Shown one piece after another: positions 25,287 to 33,949 of a stretch of DNA of 38,554 nt. The stretch is taken from contig JACNLP010000033.1 in assembly GCA_014381465.1 (NCBI GenBank), forward strand, positions 1 to 38,554. The letters are read 5' to 3'. The stretch comes from Flavobacteriales bacterium. GTDB lineage: Bacteria; Bacteroidota; Bacteroidia; Flavobacteriales; BACL11. The notes below the pieces were generated by a model. The model searched no databases. It was given only the letters and a program-made list of their open reading frames with translations, and was not told the origin of the DNA. The position numbers were made by a program, and so were the translations under genes. Every line of letters begins with the position of its first letter. Within the stretch, counting starts at the first letter, position 1.

Positions 25287-27094
25287 ATAGTTTTTTTACT
25301 AATCGGAATTCTAATATCAATAGTTGTACCTCTTGCTTTTTCGCTATCAATATACATTGTTCCATCAATAAGTTTTAGCCGATCGGCACATAATGATATC
25401 CCTTTATTGTCGGGTATTTTTTTAGAATTTTCTATACCAATCCCGTTATCCTCTATCAGCAAACTCAAATAATTTTCATGAGCAATAATATGTATATTAA
25501 CCTTTGTTGCATTAGCATAGGATACAATGTTTTCGCATAGTTCTTGTAAAATTCTATAAACAGCAAGTTTTATATTGCTTTCTAATTTGTTTAATTCCTT
25601 TTTTGGTAATAAATCAATAACTAATTGTATGCTGGTATTTTCAAATTGATTTTGAAGATAATCTTTTAATATATTACTAAAGCTACTACCCTTTAGAGTA
25701 GGTGGTGTTAAGCTATGGGAGATACTTCTTACTTTTTGATATATTGCATCAATTTCTTGTATAGAATTTTGCAAATTAAGGAATTCATTTTCCTTTTGTA
25801 TTTGACTTAAATTAATTCGAATACTTGCTAGAGTTCCTCCCAATCCATCATGCAATTCTTTTGCTATTCTTTCTTTTATTTGCTCATGATCTTCAGTAAT
25901 ACTAACAGTAGAATTAATTAGTTCCGTTCTAATTTTTTCTTGCAAATCAATTTCTTTTTTCTGTATATCTTTTTCTGCAATAGATTTAATAATATTTTTT
26001 TTGTTGGAGGCATTAATAGTAAGTACAAAAAGCACAAAAAGAGCAATAAGTAAAAATCCAATAAGTACCAATTTTTGGTTCAGCTCTCTTTTTTCGGTTA
26101 ATTCTTCTATTTCTAATAGCTCTTGTTCTTCTATTAAGAGTTGTGCCGAAAGTTCTGCTTCCTTTTTTTCAATACTTATTCTTGTTTCAACATTTAGTAT
26201 GCTATCGTTAATAGAAATATATTCCGCATAATAATTATATGCATTTTTATAGTCACCCAAATTTTCGTAAGAAGTATAAATATTAACTAAGTATTTTGGC
26301 ACTTCATTAAGTATTTTTGCTTTGTAACTTAGTCCCAAACTCTTTTTAAAAAAAGGTATTGCAGTTGTATAGTTTTGTTGTAAAAACTGAAGATATCCCA
26401 AGTTGTTATAGCTTTGGATTATTCCTAAAGGGTTGCCAATTTCGTATCTTATTAATAATGATTTTTCGAAATATTCCCCTGCTTTTTTATAATCCTTTCT
26501 TCTAGCATAAATAATTGCTAAATTGTTGTAATTAAAGGATAATCCTTTTTTGTAGTCAATTTTTTTATTTATTTCTATTGCTTTTTTATGATAGTAAATG
26601 GCAGAATCAGTTTCTCCTAAGCGCTTATGGAAAATACCAATAATATCTAGTGCGTTTGAAATATTTACTGAATCGTTTTCGGTTTCTGCTAAGTGTAAGG
26701 CTTGTCTGGAAATTTGTAATCCTTTGTCATATTTTTTTTGCTGTTTGCTTATTTTAGCCATTGTTATTTTGGCAATAATTATTTCTTTTTTGGCATTTAT
26801 TTTACCTGCAATTTTTAGGGCTTGTGTTACTATTTCTACCGTTTTTAAATAATCTCCTTTCTGATAATATGCTGAGGCAATGCTGTTTAAACTAATTGCT
26901 TGCCCTATTTCGCATTTTTTTTTCAAAGCAAACTCAAGTGCTTTTTCTGATAGAAAAAGTGAAGAGTCAGCATTTTCTTGTAAAATATTCTTAGCAATAA
27001 TATTAAAACTATCTACTATGCAGTTATGTTCCTGTGCCTTAGAAAAGGTGCAAAGTAGAATCAAAGAAAATATAAGCCAACTTTTTAACTTCAA
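25283..27094 (-). CDS. TPR sensor histidine kinase (HisKA_3 type)
   Basis: A 603-residue sensor kinase. It has a signal peptide (LKSWLIFSLILLCTFSKAQ), periplasmic TPR repeats from about 45 to 300 (for example YNNLGYLQFLQQNYTTAIPFFK-type helices), a coiled coil rich in Glu, one TM helix at 341-360, the dimerisation helix RIAKELHDGLGGTLASI with phosphoacceptor H415, the X-box SHSLTPPTL, and an HATPase_c domain with N522 and DNGIG at 549-553. It should phosphorylate the NarL-type regulator encoded two genes downstream. Translation starts at a TTG (27092-27094); a stop lies four codons upstream in frame. A -7 box lies 17 nt before the start. It overlaps the second kinase gene by 4 bp (ATGA). Confidence 0.93.
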   Translation of the reverse strand: MKLKSWLIFSLILLCTFSKAQEHNCIVDSFNIIAKNILQENADSSLFLSEKALEFALKKKCEIGQAISLNSIASAYYQKGDYLKTVEIVTQALKIAGKINAKKEIIIAKITMAKISKQQKKYDKGLQISRQALHLAETENDSVNISNALDIIGIFHKRLGETDSAIYYHKKAIEINKKIDYKKGLSFNYNNLAIIYARRKDYKKAGEYFEKSLLIRYEIGNPLGIIQSYNNLGYLQFLQQNYTTAIPFFKKSLGLSYKAKILNEVPKYLVNIYTSYENLGDYKNAYNYYAEYISINDSILNVETRISIEKKEAELSAQLLIEEQELLEIEELTEKRELNQKLVLIGFLLIALFVLFVLTINASNKKNIIKSIAEKDIQKKEIDLQEKIRTELINSTVSITEDHEQIKERIAKELHDGLGGTLASIRINLSQIQKENEFLNLQNSIQEIDAIYQKVRSISHSLTPPTLKGSSFSNILKDYLQNQFENTSIQLVIDLLPKKELNKLESNIKLAVYRILQELCENIVSYANATKVNIHIIAHENYLSLLIEDNGIGIENSKKIPDNKGISLCADRLKLIDGTMYIDSEKARGTTIDIRIPISKKTI

Positions 27095-27111
27095 GATTTT
27101 AATTTAAGAAA

Positions 27112-27119
27112 CAAAGATA
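27112..27119 (-). promoter_or_regulatory. -7 box of the kinase-kinase-regulator operon
   Basis: Reads TATCTTTG on the minus strand, identical to the ahcY -7 box. It implies transcription from about 27105 and a leader of only some ten bases before the TTG start. No TTG is found near -33, so an activator may be needed. Confidence 0.55.
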
Positions 27120-27150
27120 TAAATTATTGGATTATGGGTTTTGTCCCCTT

Positions 27151-29409
27151 CTATTTAACTATTTCCAATTTAGCAAATTTTAGGAGTAATATTTTCTGTC
27201 CAATACCTTCAAAAAATACAGTTGCTTTCTTGTTGGCACCTTCTCCTTCAATTTTTAAGATTTTTCCATTGTAAAAACGGCTGTGTTTTACTTTTGTTCC
27301 TACTTGAAAATTTTCAGTATTGCTTGGAGAAATTGGTGCATTAGTAGTGTTTACTTTTCTCAAGTTATTTGGAATAGAAATTGGGCTTTTTTTTGCTTTT
27401 TTTGTTTTTGCAAATATTTTGTAAGGATTTTTTTGGATTGGTTTTTTACTTAATTTTATTTCACTCTCTTTGATGAACTTTTTATTTAATTCTTCCAAAA
27501 ACCTACTTGCTTTACAATCGGTATATTGCCCCCATTTAAAGCGACTAAGAGCATAAGATAAAAATAGGCGTTTTTCGGCTCTAGTAATGGCTACATAAAA
27601 GAGTCGTCTTTCTTCTTCTAATCCTTCTCTTCCATCCATTGCCATCATTGATGGGAATAGGTTTTCTTCTAGTCCCACCACAAAAACAAAAGGAAACTCT
27701 AATCCCTTTGCTGCATGAATAGTCATAAGAGTAACTTTGTTGTAGTCATCCTCTTTTTCATTGTCCGCATCCGTTAAAAGAGCTACATCTTGCATGAAGA
27801 ATTCTAAAGTATTATTTTCTTCTTTTTCGCTAAAATCTTTTATGCCGTTTAATAGTTCTTGCAGGTTTTCAAATCTGCTAAGTCCTTCTACCGATTTATC
27901 AGAATACAAATTGTGAAATACACCAGAAGTTTTTGCAATTTGCTCTGCCAAAGTGTAAGCATCTAAACTTTCTTTTTGTACAATATAACTGTTTATTAGT
28001 GTTGCGAATTGAGATAATTTATCAGCCGTTCCTTTGTTTATTGTTACTTTATATTTTTCTAAATTTAAAATTACCTCCCAAATGCTTATTTCATTGATGT
28101 TTGCTGCAATAATTAGTTTCTGTAGAGTAGTGTTGCCAATTCCTCTTGTTGGATAATTGATTATTCTTTTAAGGGATTCCTCATCTTTTGGATTAATACA
28201 CATTCTAAAATAAGCCAGTACATCTTTCACTTCCTTTCGGGCATAGAAAGATAGTCCGCCATATATTTTGTAAGGAATATTTTTCTTTCTAAGGGACTCT
28301 TCTAAAGCCCTGCTTTGTGCATTAGTTCTATAAAGAATTGCAAACTCATTAAATTTTGCATTTTGCTTAAAATAAAGTTCCCAAATTGTGTTTGCAACTA
28401 TTCTTCCTTCCTCATTATCATTTAGTGTTTTGCAAATAATTATTTTCTCTCCAGAGTTGTTTTCAGTCCACACCTCTTTTTCAATTTGTTTTTTATTGTG
28501 GGTGATTAAACTGTTTGCTAAGTTTACTATATTGGAAGTGGAGCGATAATTCTGCTCCAATTTAAAAGTTTTAAAATCAGGATAATCCACTTTAAAATTG
28601 AGGATATTTTGAATATTAGCCCCTCTAAAAGAATAAATACTTTGAGCATCATCACCCACTACGCAAATGTTTTCGTTAAGAGCCGCCAATTTTTTAATAA
28701 TGAGGTATTGCACATGGTTTGTGTCTTGGTACTCATCCACCAAAATATATTTGAATTTGTTTTGGTATTTGTACAGAACATCTGGAAATTCATTGAGTAA
28801 ATGATAGGTGTTTAAAAGTAAATCATCAAAATCCATAGCACCAGATTTGAAACATCTTTGATTATATTTTTGGTAAATTGAGCCGAAAGCATCCCGCTTT
28901 GCAATTTTATCGGTTTGTAAAAGTTCTGGCGAATTCCCATAATCTTTTGGTGTAATAAAATTATTTTTAAGCCCTGAAATTCTATTCTGAATAAGTCCCG
29001 GTTTGTAAATGTCTTTGTCAAGCCCCATTTCTTTAATAATACTTTTTATCAAGCTTTTGGAGTCGGTAGTATCATAAATGGTAAAATTAGAAGTGTAGTT
29101 TATTTTTTCTGCCTCAACTCGCAACATCTTTGAAAAAACTCCATGAAAAGTGCCCATCCACAGATTGCGGGCTTCTGTACTTTCCACAATTGTTTCTATT
29201 CTGTTTCGCATTTCTTTTGCTGCTTTATTGGTAAAAGTAAGCGCTAAGATATTAAAGGCATCTGTCCCAGATTTTATAAGGTGTGCAATTCTAAAAGTAA
29301 GCACCCTTGTTTTACCTGATCCAGGCCCTGCAATTACCATCATTGGCCCGTCTAAATTGCTAACGGCTTGCAGTTGAGATTGGTTTAGTTGCTCTAAATA
29401 GTTTGTCAT
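27151..29409 (-). CDS. UvrD/PcrA-type superfamily 1A DNA helicase
   Basis: A 752-residue 3'-5' helicase for DNA repair and replication-conflict removal. Motifs in order: LNQSQLQAV (Q motif), AGPGSGKT (27-34, Walker A), ALTFTNKAAKEM (Ia), DEYQDTN (II), GDDAQSIYSFRGA (III), EQNYRST (IV), TIHAAKGLEFPFVF (V) and VAITRAEKRLFL (VI). The C-terminus GTKVKHSRFYNGKIL is the Tudor-like domain of PcrA that contacts RNA polymerase in characterised members. The frame extends to an ATG at 29526, but the extra 39 residues are hydrophobic, unlike the family, and lie over the candidate promoter, so the ATG at 29409 (MTNYLEQLNQ) is chosen. It is divergent from the SprB-type gene. Confidence 0.94.
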   Translation of the reverse strand: MTNYLEQLNQSQLQAVSNLDGPMMVIAGPGSGKTRVLTFRIAHLIKSGTDAFNILALTFTNKAAKEMRNRIETIVESTEARNLWMGTFHGVFSKMLRVEAEKINYTSNFTIYDTTDSKSLIKSIIKEMGLDKDIYKPGLIQNRISGLKNNFITPKDYGNSPELLQTDKIAKRDAFGSIYQKYNQRCFKSGAMDFDDLLLNTYHLLNEFPDVLYKYQNKFKYILVDEYQDTNHVQYLIIKKLAALNENICVVGDDAQSIYSFRGANIQNILNFKVDYPDFKTFKLEQNYRSTSNIVNLANSLITHNKKQIEKEVWTENNSGEKIIICKTLNDNEEGRIVANTIWELYFKQNAKFNEFAILYRTNAQSRALEESLRKKNIPYKIYGGLSFYARKEVKDVLAYFRMCINPKDEESLKRIINYPTRGIGNTTLQKLIIAANINEISIWEVILNLEKYKVTINKGTADKLSQFATLINSYIVQKESLDAYTLAEQIAKTSGVFHNLYSDKSVEGLSRFENLQELLNGIKDFSEKEENNTLEFFMQDVALLTDADNEKEDDYNKVTLMTIHAAKGLEFPFVFVVGLEENLFPSMMAMDGREGLEEERRLFYVAITRAEKRLFLSYALSRFKWGQYTDCKASRFLEELNKKFIKESEIKLSKKPIQKNPYKIFAKTKKAKKSPISIPNNLRKVNTTNAPISPSNTENFQVGTKVKHSRFYNGKILKIEGEGANKKATVFFEGIGQKILLLKFAKLEIVK

Positions 29410-29430
29410 ATATTCAAAAAAAAGTGAAAT

Positions 29431-29438
29431 CAAAAATA
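29431..29438 (-). promoter_or_regulatory. Candidate -7 box for the helicase gene
   Basis: Reads TATTTTTG on the minus strand, about 22 nt before the chosen ATG at 29409 and downstream of the alternative ATG at 29526. It supports the shorter protein. Confidence 0.4.
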
Positions 29439-29482
29439 ACTTTTTAGTGAAGATAAAAAACAGTTTATCAGGAAAGTTTTTG

Positions 29483-29490
29483 TATGTTTG
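29483..29490 (+). promoter_or_regulatory. Candidate -7 box for the first SprB-type gene
   Basis: TATGTTTG matches TAnnTTTG about 30 nt before the ATG at 29520; the leader is A-rich. No -33 box is clear. Confidence 0.45.
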
Positions 29491-29519
29491 TCGATTAACT
29501 TTTAAAAATAAAGCAAAAT

Positions 29520-32500
29520 ATGGCAAAACGGCTACTCTTTTTTCTTCTTTTTTTTGTTTCTGTCAGTGTATATTCGCAATGTCCAGTTAATATTCTGTCG
29601 GTTGATTCGGTTGATTGTAATGGGGGGCAGAATGGTAGCATTACCGTAAGCCCAACAGTTTCTGGTTACTGGACTTATACTTTGCAAATCTGGAATTCTG
29701 CTGTAAACATGTGGATGCCTTTTGGGACAATTAACACAGGGAGTCCCTCTTACACTTTTATCAATCTTCCTTCTGATAGTTTTAGAGTTTTAGTGGAAGA
29801 TACATTACTTTCAACTCCTCCTACTGGTTGTGTATCTGCAGGAGTTTTTGTACCACAGCCAGATATCTTAATTGCCACATCAGCTTCAACTAACGAAAGC
29901 ACTCCAGGAGCTTGTGATGGTACAATAAACTTGAATGTTTCTGGTGGTACGCTACCCTATACTTATTCATGGACAGGCCCTAGTGGTTTTACTTCAAATA
30001 GTCAGAACATTAATAACTTATGTGCTGGAATTTATACACTATCTATCACTGATAATAATAATTGTATTGAAACATTAATAGATACTATTTCTTCTCCAAT
30101 AATTTGTGATGTAGTCGTTAATGTTGTGGAGCAAGTAATGTGTCCGGGAGGCAATGATGGAGTGGCACAAATTACTAATGGCTCGGCTTCTTTTCAAGTA
30201 TTTTTATGGGAAAATTTAACGGATGGTAATGTTTATGGAAACGGACCATTAACAACAAATACCAATTTAGCTAGTGGATGGTATCAGGTTACTGGAACAG
30301 ATTTTACAGGCAATTGCATTGTAACGGTTTCTGATAGTTTTTATGTGGCAGAGCCAACGCCTTTTATTCAAAGTAGCCAATTTGCTTGTATTGGTGATAG
30401 TGTGCAACTTTCAGTGGATTTGATAAATCCAAAGCCAGGTGTAACTTATTCTTTTAGTGTGAATGGAAATGCGAATACTTATTCGATTGGCTCCACCTCA
30501 TTGGATTATTTACAAATAGGCAATCATTATTATACGCTTTTTGCTGATACAGGAACAGTTCCTTTTAGTTGTGGAGGAAATATACCTTTTTCTATTTCCG
30601 GCATTAATGCCATGAATATCACTATTGACTCAACCCTTGAAACTTGCCGTGCTAATGATGCAAGTATCAGTATATTTGCCTCTGGTGGAGGCGGAACACT
30701 CACTTATTCTATTGATGGTGGAAATACTTTTTTTACTAATTCAGTTTTTACAAATTTAACTGCTGGAAATTATGATGTATTTGTGCAAGAATCTGGAGGT
30801 TGTGTGCAGTCTTATGCGAATAATCCTGTAATTATTGGAGTAACACCAATTAATTATGTAGTAGATTCTGTAAAAGCAGTAGAGGAAAGTTGTTGTGGCA
30901 ATGACGGAAAAATTCAAATATTTACTTCAGGAACGGATTCTACACTTAGCTATTCTATTGATTCCATGATCAGCTGGCAAGATTCTTCTAGATTTCATTT
31001 TCTAACGGAAGGAAATTATTATGTAGTAGTTGAAGATACCAATGGTTGCAGAACAGATTGGGGATATGTTTCAATCTTTGCAGATTCAGTACCCGATATT
31101 GATATGACGGTTGATGTTACCGATATTGTTTGCAATGGAGATACTAATGGAACTTTCCGTGTACTTAATCCAGATTCCTGCTATTCTTATGCTTTATGGA
31201 GATATACCATTTCTCCTCCATATTATATTCCTGTTGATACGGGCACTTATTTCAATGGTTTAATACCGGGCGCTTATGGGGTAATCGCTACATCAAATAC
31301 AGGAAATTGTATAGATTCCTCTTTGGCTGTAGTGATTGATGAACCAACTCAGCTTGTACAAAACGGCATTGCAGTTCAAGAAGTAAGATGTTCTAATAAT
31401 GGTATTTGTGATGGTGAAATTACTTTAACTGCTTCTCCAACTGGCGGTATTCCACCCTATTATTATTCTATTTTAGACTATGGAAATAATATTCCTTTTG
31501 GGCCAATTAGTAGTGATTCACTGTTTTCAGGGCTCTGTACCGATTCCTTTGAAGTAACCCTATTTGACGCCAATGCTTGTAAAGTAATTGATACGGTTTT
31601 TGTTGCGGATTCTACTCTCTATATTGATTCTATAATTACAACAAATGTGAGTTGTTTTAGCTATGGTGATGCAACAGCAATAGTTTATGCACATGGTGGA
31701 TACACCCCTTATTCTTACGCATGGTCCAATGGAGATTCTACTATGATAGTTGATAGTTTAACCAATATACAGTATTCGGTAATTGTTGCCGACACACAAA
31801 ATTGTGTGGCTTATGACACCATAAACATCACACAACCTGGAGAGTTGTTTTTCAATATTAAAGTGGTGGATGGGTATAAGCCAGAGAGTTGTAAAGGAGT
31901 AAGTTATGATGGAGAGTTTTATATGAATTATCAAGGAGGAACAGCTCCTTTTAATTGGAGTTGGATTGGAACTTCTGGGGCATCAGCTTCTGGTTTTGGC
32001 GATACTATTTTTAATTTAACTTTTGACACACTTACCTTATCAGTTGCAGATGCCAATGGATGTATAGGTCAGCCAGCTTGGATACATGCTGATTCGGCAA
32101 GAGTAGATGCACTTAATGCACTCAATCCACTTGTTTTGGATACCGTAATTGCAGATAGTATTTTGTGTTATGGAACAATGTTAGATACTCTTTTTATTGT
32201 TGTAAAAAGTGGAGAAGCAGCTTACACTTATTCCATTGATAGCGGACTTACTTTCACTAGCGATTCTAATTTTTTAAATCTTCCTGCTGGCAATTATGAT
32301 ATTGAAGTTCGGGATGTTTTTGGCTGTTCGGTTTATTCCAATATCACCATAACACAAGCGCCTGAAATCATTATTTTTAACGATAGTATAAAACACATAA
32401 GTTGTTATGAAGGGACGGATGGCTATCTGTCTATTTCAGTAGTAGGAGGCTATGCCCCTTACAGTTATTTATGGGATCCAGCAGGGAGCACAAACAATTT

Positions 32501-33860
32501 TGCTGATAATCTTTCCGTAGGGATGCAAGGTGTTTCTGTTACCGATTCTACAGGATGTATGCAAGTAGATTCTATTTCTGTTGTTGAATTAACACTGCCG
32601 CTTACTTCCAATGCTATTGTTACATCTCATGCATCTTGTTACGATTCTGCAAATGGAAGTGCTACTATTAAAATTCAAGGTGGTATGTTGCCTTATACTG
32701 TGGATTGGGCAGGTGCCGACAGCAATGCAATGCCTTTTGGAACATATATAATCACCATTAACGATAGTTTTAATTGCCGCCCAATTTCTGATACTATTGA
32801 GATTTTACAACCAAATCAGTTTTTAATACAAACTTCATCCATTACGGCTAATCCTTGTTTTGGGGATGCTCTTGGCGAATTAATATTAACTGCAAGCGGA
32901 GGAACTATGCCTTACAATCAGTATTTTGTAAGAAATGAGCAAGGCAATGTGTTACTAAACAACAGCCCTTCTATTGTTGGTTTGCAGGCTTCTAATTATG
33001 ATATTTGGGCAATGGATGCAAATGGTTGCCCATCTGACACTTTAAAGAGTGTAAAAGTAGGGGAGCCGGGTGAAATTAAAATCAATGTAAATAACCATAT
33101 TAATGCTAGTTGTTTTAATTCGGATGATGGTGTTTTGGAATTGACTTTAATAAGCGGAACAGCTCCTTATGATTATGAACTTTCTGAGAATGGGAATACA
33201 ATTACTCAAGGAAATATAAACCAAACAACCCTGCTTATTTTTGATAATTTATCGGCAACTTCTTATTTGCTTAGTATAACAGATTCTAACAATTGCCCTA
33301 AAGATTCTGTGATTGAAATAATTGAACCAAACCAAATTATTGCTGATTTTACATCTGATAACACGAGCGGAAAAGAAACTTTTACTGTAAACTTAACGAA
33401 TAATAGTCAAGGAGCGGATGTATTTGTTTGGGATTATGATGATGGCAGCCAAGATATTTTAGGGATAGGTGAAATGCCAACTCATAGCTACAACAAACAA
33501 GGGCAATACGAAATAATGCTTGTTGCTGAGAATTCTTTACTTAGTCAAAGTTGTAACGATACCATAACTTTAATTATTGATGTTCAGGGTTTTGATGTGT
33601 TTAATGTATTCTCACCAAATGATGATGGGGTAAATGATGTCTTTGAATTTGATGATTGGGATTTGTCTAGCATGTATGTTGAAATATATAATAGATGGGG
33701 TGAGAAAATTTTCCATTGGGATTCTCCAAATGGAAGTTGGAACGGGAAAACTTATAATGATGATGATGCTCCTGATGGGGTGTATTATTTTTACCTGAAA
33801 GCCAATGGTGTGGATGGGTATTTGTACAATCAGCAAGGTAGTATCACGCTTTTACGATAA
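29520..33860 (+). CDS. Giant SprB-repeat surface protein with PKD and CHU_C (T9SS type B) domains
   Basis: A 1446-residue exported protein. A signal peptide (AKRLLFFLLFFVSVSVYSQ) is followed by about 14 diverged SprB-type repeats of roughly 80-100 residues. Each opens with a Cys-Gly-Asp core (VDCNGGQNGSI, VMCPGGNDGVA, IVCNGDTNGTF, ISCYEGTDGYL, ASCYDSANGSA) and ends with a strand such as GNYDIEVRDVFGC. A PKD-like domain lies at about 1280-1350 (VFVWDYDDGSQ, THSYNKQGQYEI). The last 85 residues are the gliding-motility C-terminal domain: NVFSPNDDGVNDVFEF, YNRWGEKIF, NGKTYNDDDAPDGVYYFYL. This domain directs type IX secretion. Likely role is an adhesin or surface filament, by analogy with SprB. 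It is the first of two adjacent genes of this type. Confidence 0.93.
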   Translation: MAKRLLFFLLFFVSVSVYSQCPVNILSVDSVDCNGGQNGSITVSPTVSGYWTYTLQIWNSAVNMWMPFGTINTGSPSYTFINLPSDSFRVLVEDTLLSTPPTGCVSAGVFVPQPDILIATSASTNESTPGACDGTINLNVSGGTLPYTYSWTGPSGFTSNSQNINNLCAGIYTLSITDNNNCIETLIDTISSPIICDVVVNVVEQVMCPGGNDGVAQITNGSASFQVFLWENLTDGNVYGNGPLTTNTNLASGWYQVTGTDFTGNCIVTVSDSFYVAEPTPFIQSSQFACIGDSVQLSVDLINPKPGVTYSFSVNGNANTYSIGSTSLDYLQIGNHYYTLFADTGTVPFSCGGNIPFSISGINAMNITIDSTLETCRANDASISIFASGGGGTLTYSIDGGNTFFTNSVFTNLTAGNYDVFVQESGGCVQSYANNPVIIGVTPINYVVDSVKAVEESCCGNDGKIQIFTSGTDSTLSYSIDSMISWQDSSRFHFLTEGNYYVVVEDTNGCRTDWGYVSIFADSVPDIDMTVDVTDIVCNGDTNGTFRVLNPDSCYSYALWRYTISPPYYIPVDTGTYFNGLIPGAYGVIATSNTGNCIDSSLAVVIDEPTQLVQNGIAVQEVRCSNNGICDGEITLTASPTGGIPPYYYSILDYGNNIPFGPISSDSLFSGLCTDSFEVTLFDANACKVIDTVFVADSTLYIDSIITTNVSCFSYGDATAIVYAHGGYTPYSYAWSNGDSTMIVDSLTNIQYSVIVADTQNCVAYDTINITQPGELFFNIKVVDGYKPESCKGVSYDGEFYMNYQGGTAPFNWSWIGTSGASASGFGDTIFNLTFDTLTLSVADANGCIGQPAWIHADSARVDALNALNPLVLDTVIADSILCYGTMLDTLFIVVKSGEAAYTYSIDSGLTFTSDSNFLNLPAGNYDIEVRDVFGCSVYSNITITQAPEIIIFNDSIKHISCYEGTDGYLSISVVGGYAPYSYLWDPAGSTNNFADNLSVGMQGVSVTDSTGCMQVDSISVVELTLPLTSNAIVTSHASCYDSANGSATIKIQGGMLPYTVDWAGADSNAMPFGTYIITINDSFNCRPISDTIEILQPNQFLIQTSSITANPCFGDALGELILTASGGTMPYNQYFVRNEQGNVLLNNSPSIVGLQASNYDIWAMDANGCPSDTLKSVKVGEPGEIKINVNNHINASCFNSDDGVLELTLISGTAPYDYELSENGNTITQGNINQTTLLIFDNLSATSYLLSITDSNNCPKDSVIEIIEPNQIIADFTSDNTSGKETFTVNLTNNSQGADVFVWDYDDGSQDILGIGEMPTHSYNKQGQYEIMLVAENSLLSQSCNDTITLIIDVQGFDVFNVFSPNDDGVNDVFEFDDWDLSSMYVEIYNRWGEKIFHWDSPNGSWNGKTYNDDDAPDGVYYFYLKANGVDGYLYNQQGSITLLR

Positions 33861-33928
33861 TTGAACGAATAAGAAATTGAGAAAATAAATTAGATAAGTA
33901 AGATTAAGATTAAGATTTTAATAAATAA

Positions 33929-33936
33929 TAACTTTG
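33929..33936 (+). promoter_or_regulatory. Candidate -7 box for the second SprB-type gene
   Basis: TAACTTTG matches TAnnTTTG, 13 nt before the first ATG at 33950. Transcription would start almost at the ATG, so the second Met codon (33953) may be the real start. The preceding bases hold a short AGATTA tandem (33901-33917). Confidence 0.45.
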
Positions 33937-33949
33937 TAAAAAATTATTG

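Noticed and set aside
29410-29526. A 39-residue N-terminal extension of the helicase
   Set aside because: It is hydrophobic and basic without family similarity, lies over both divergent promoter candidates, and the ATG at 29409 begins at the conserved Q-motif region.
33901-33917. Tandem AGATTA repeats before the second adhesin gene as a phase-variation switch
   Set aside because: Fewer than three imperfect units in AT-rich DNA are too few for efficient slippage, and they sit upstream of the -7 box at no decisive spacing.
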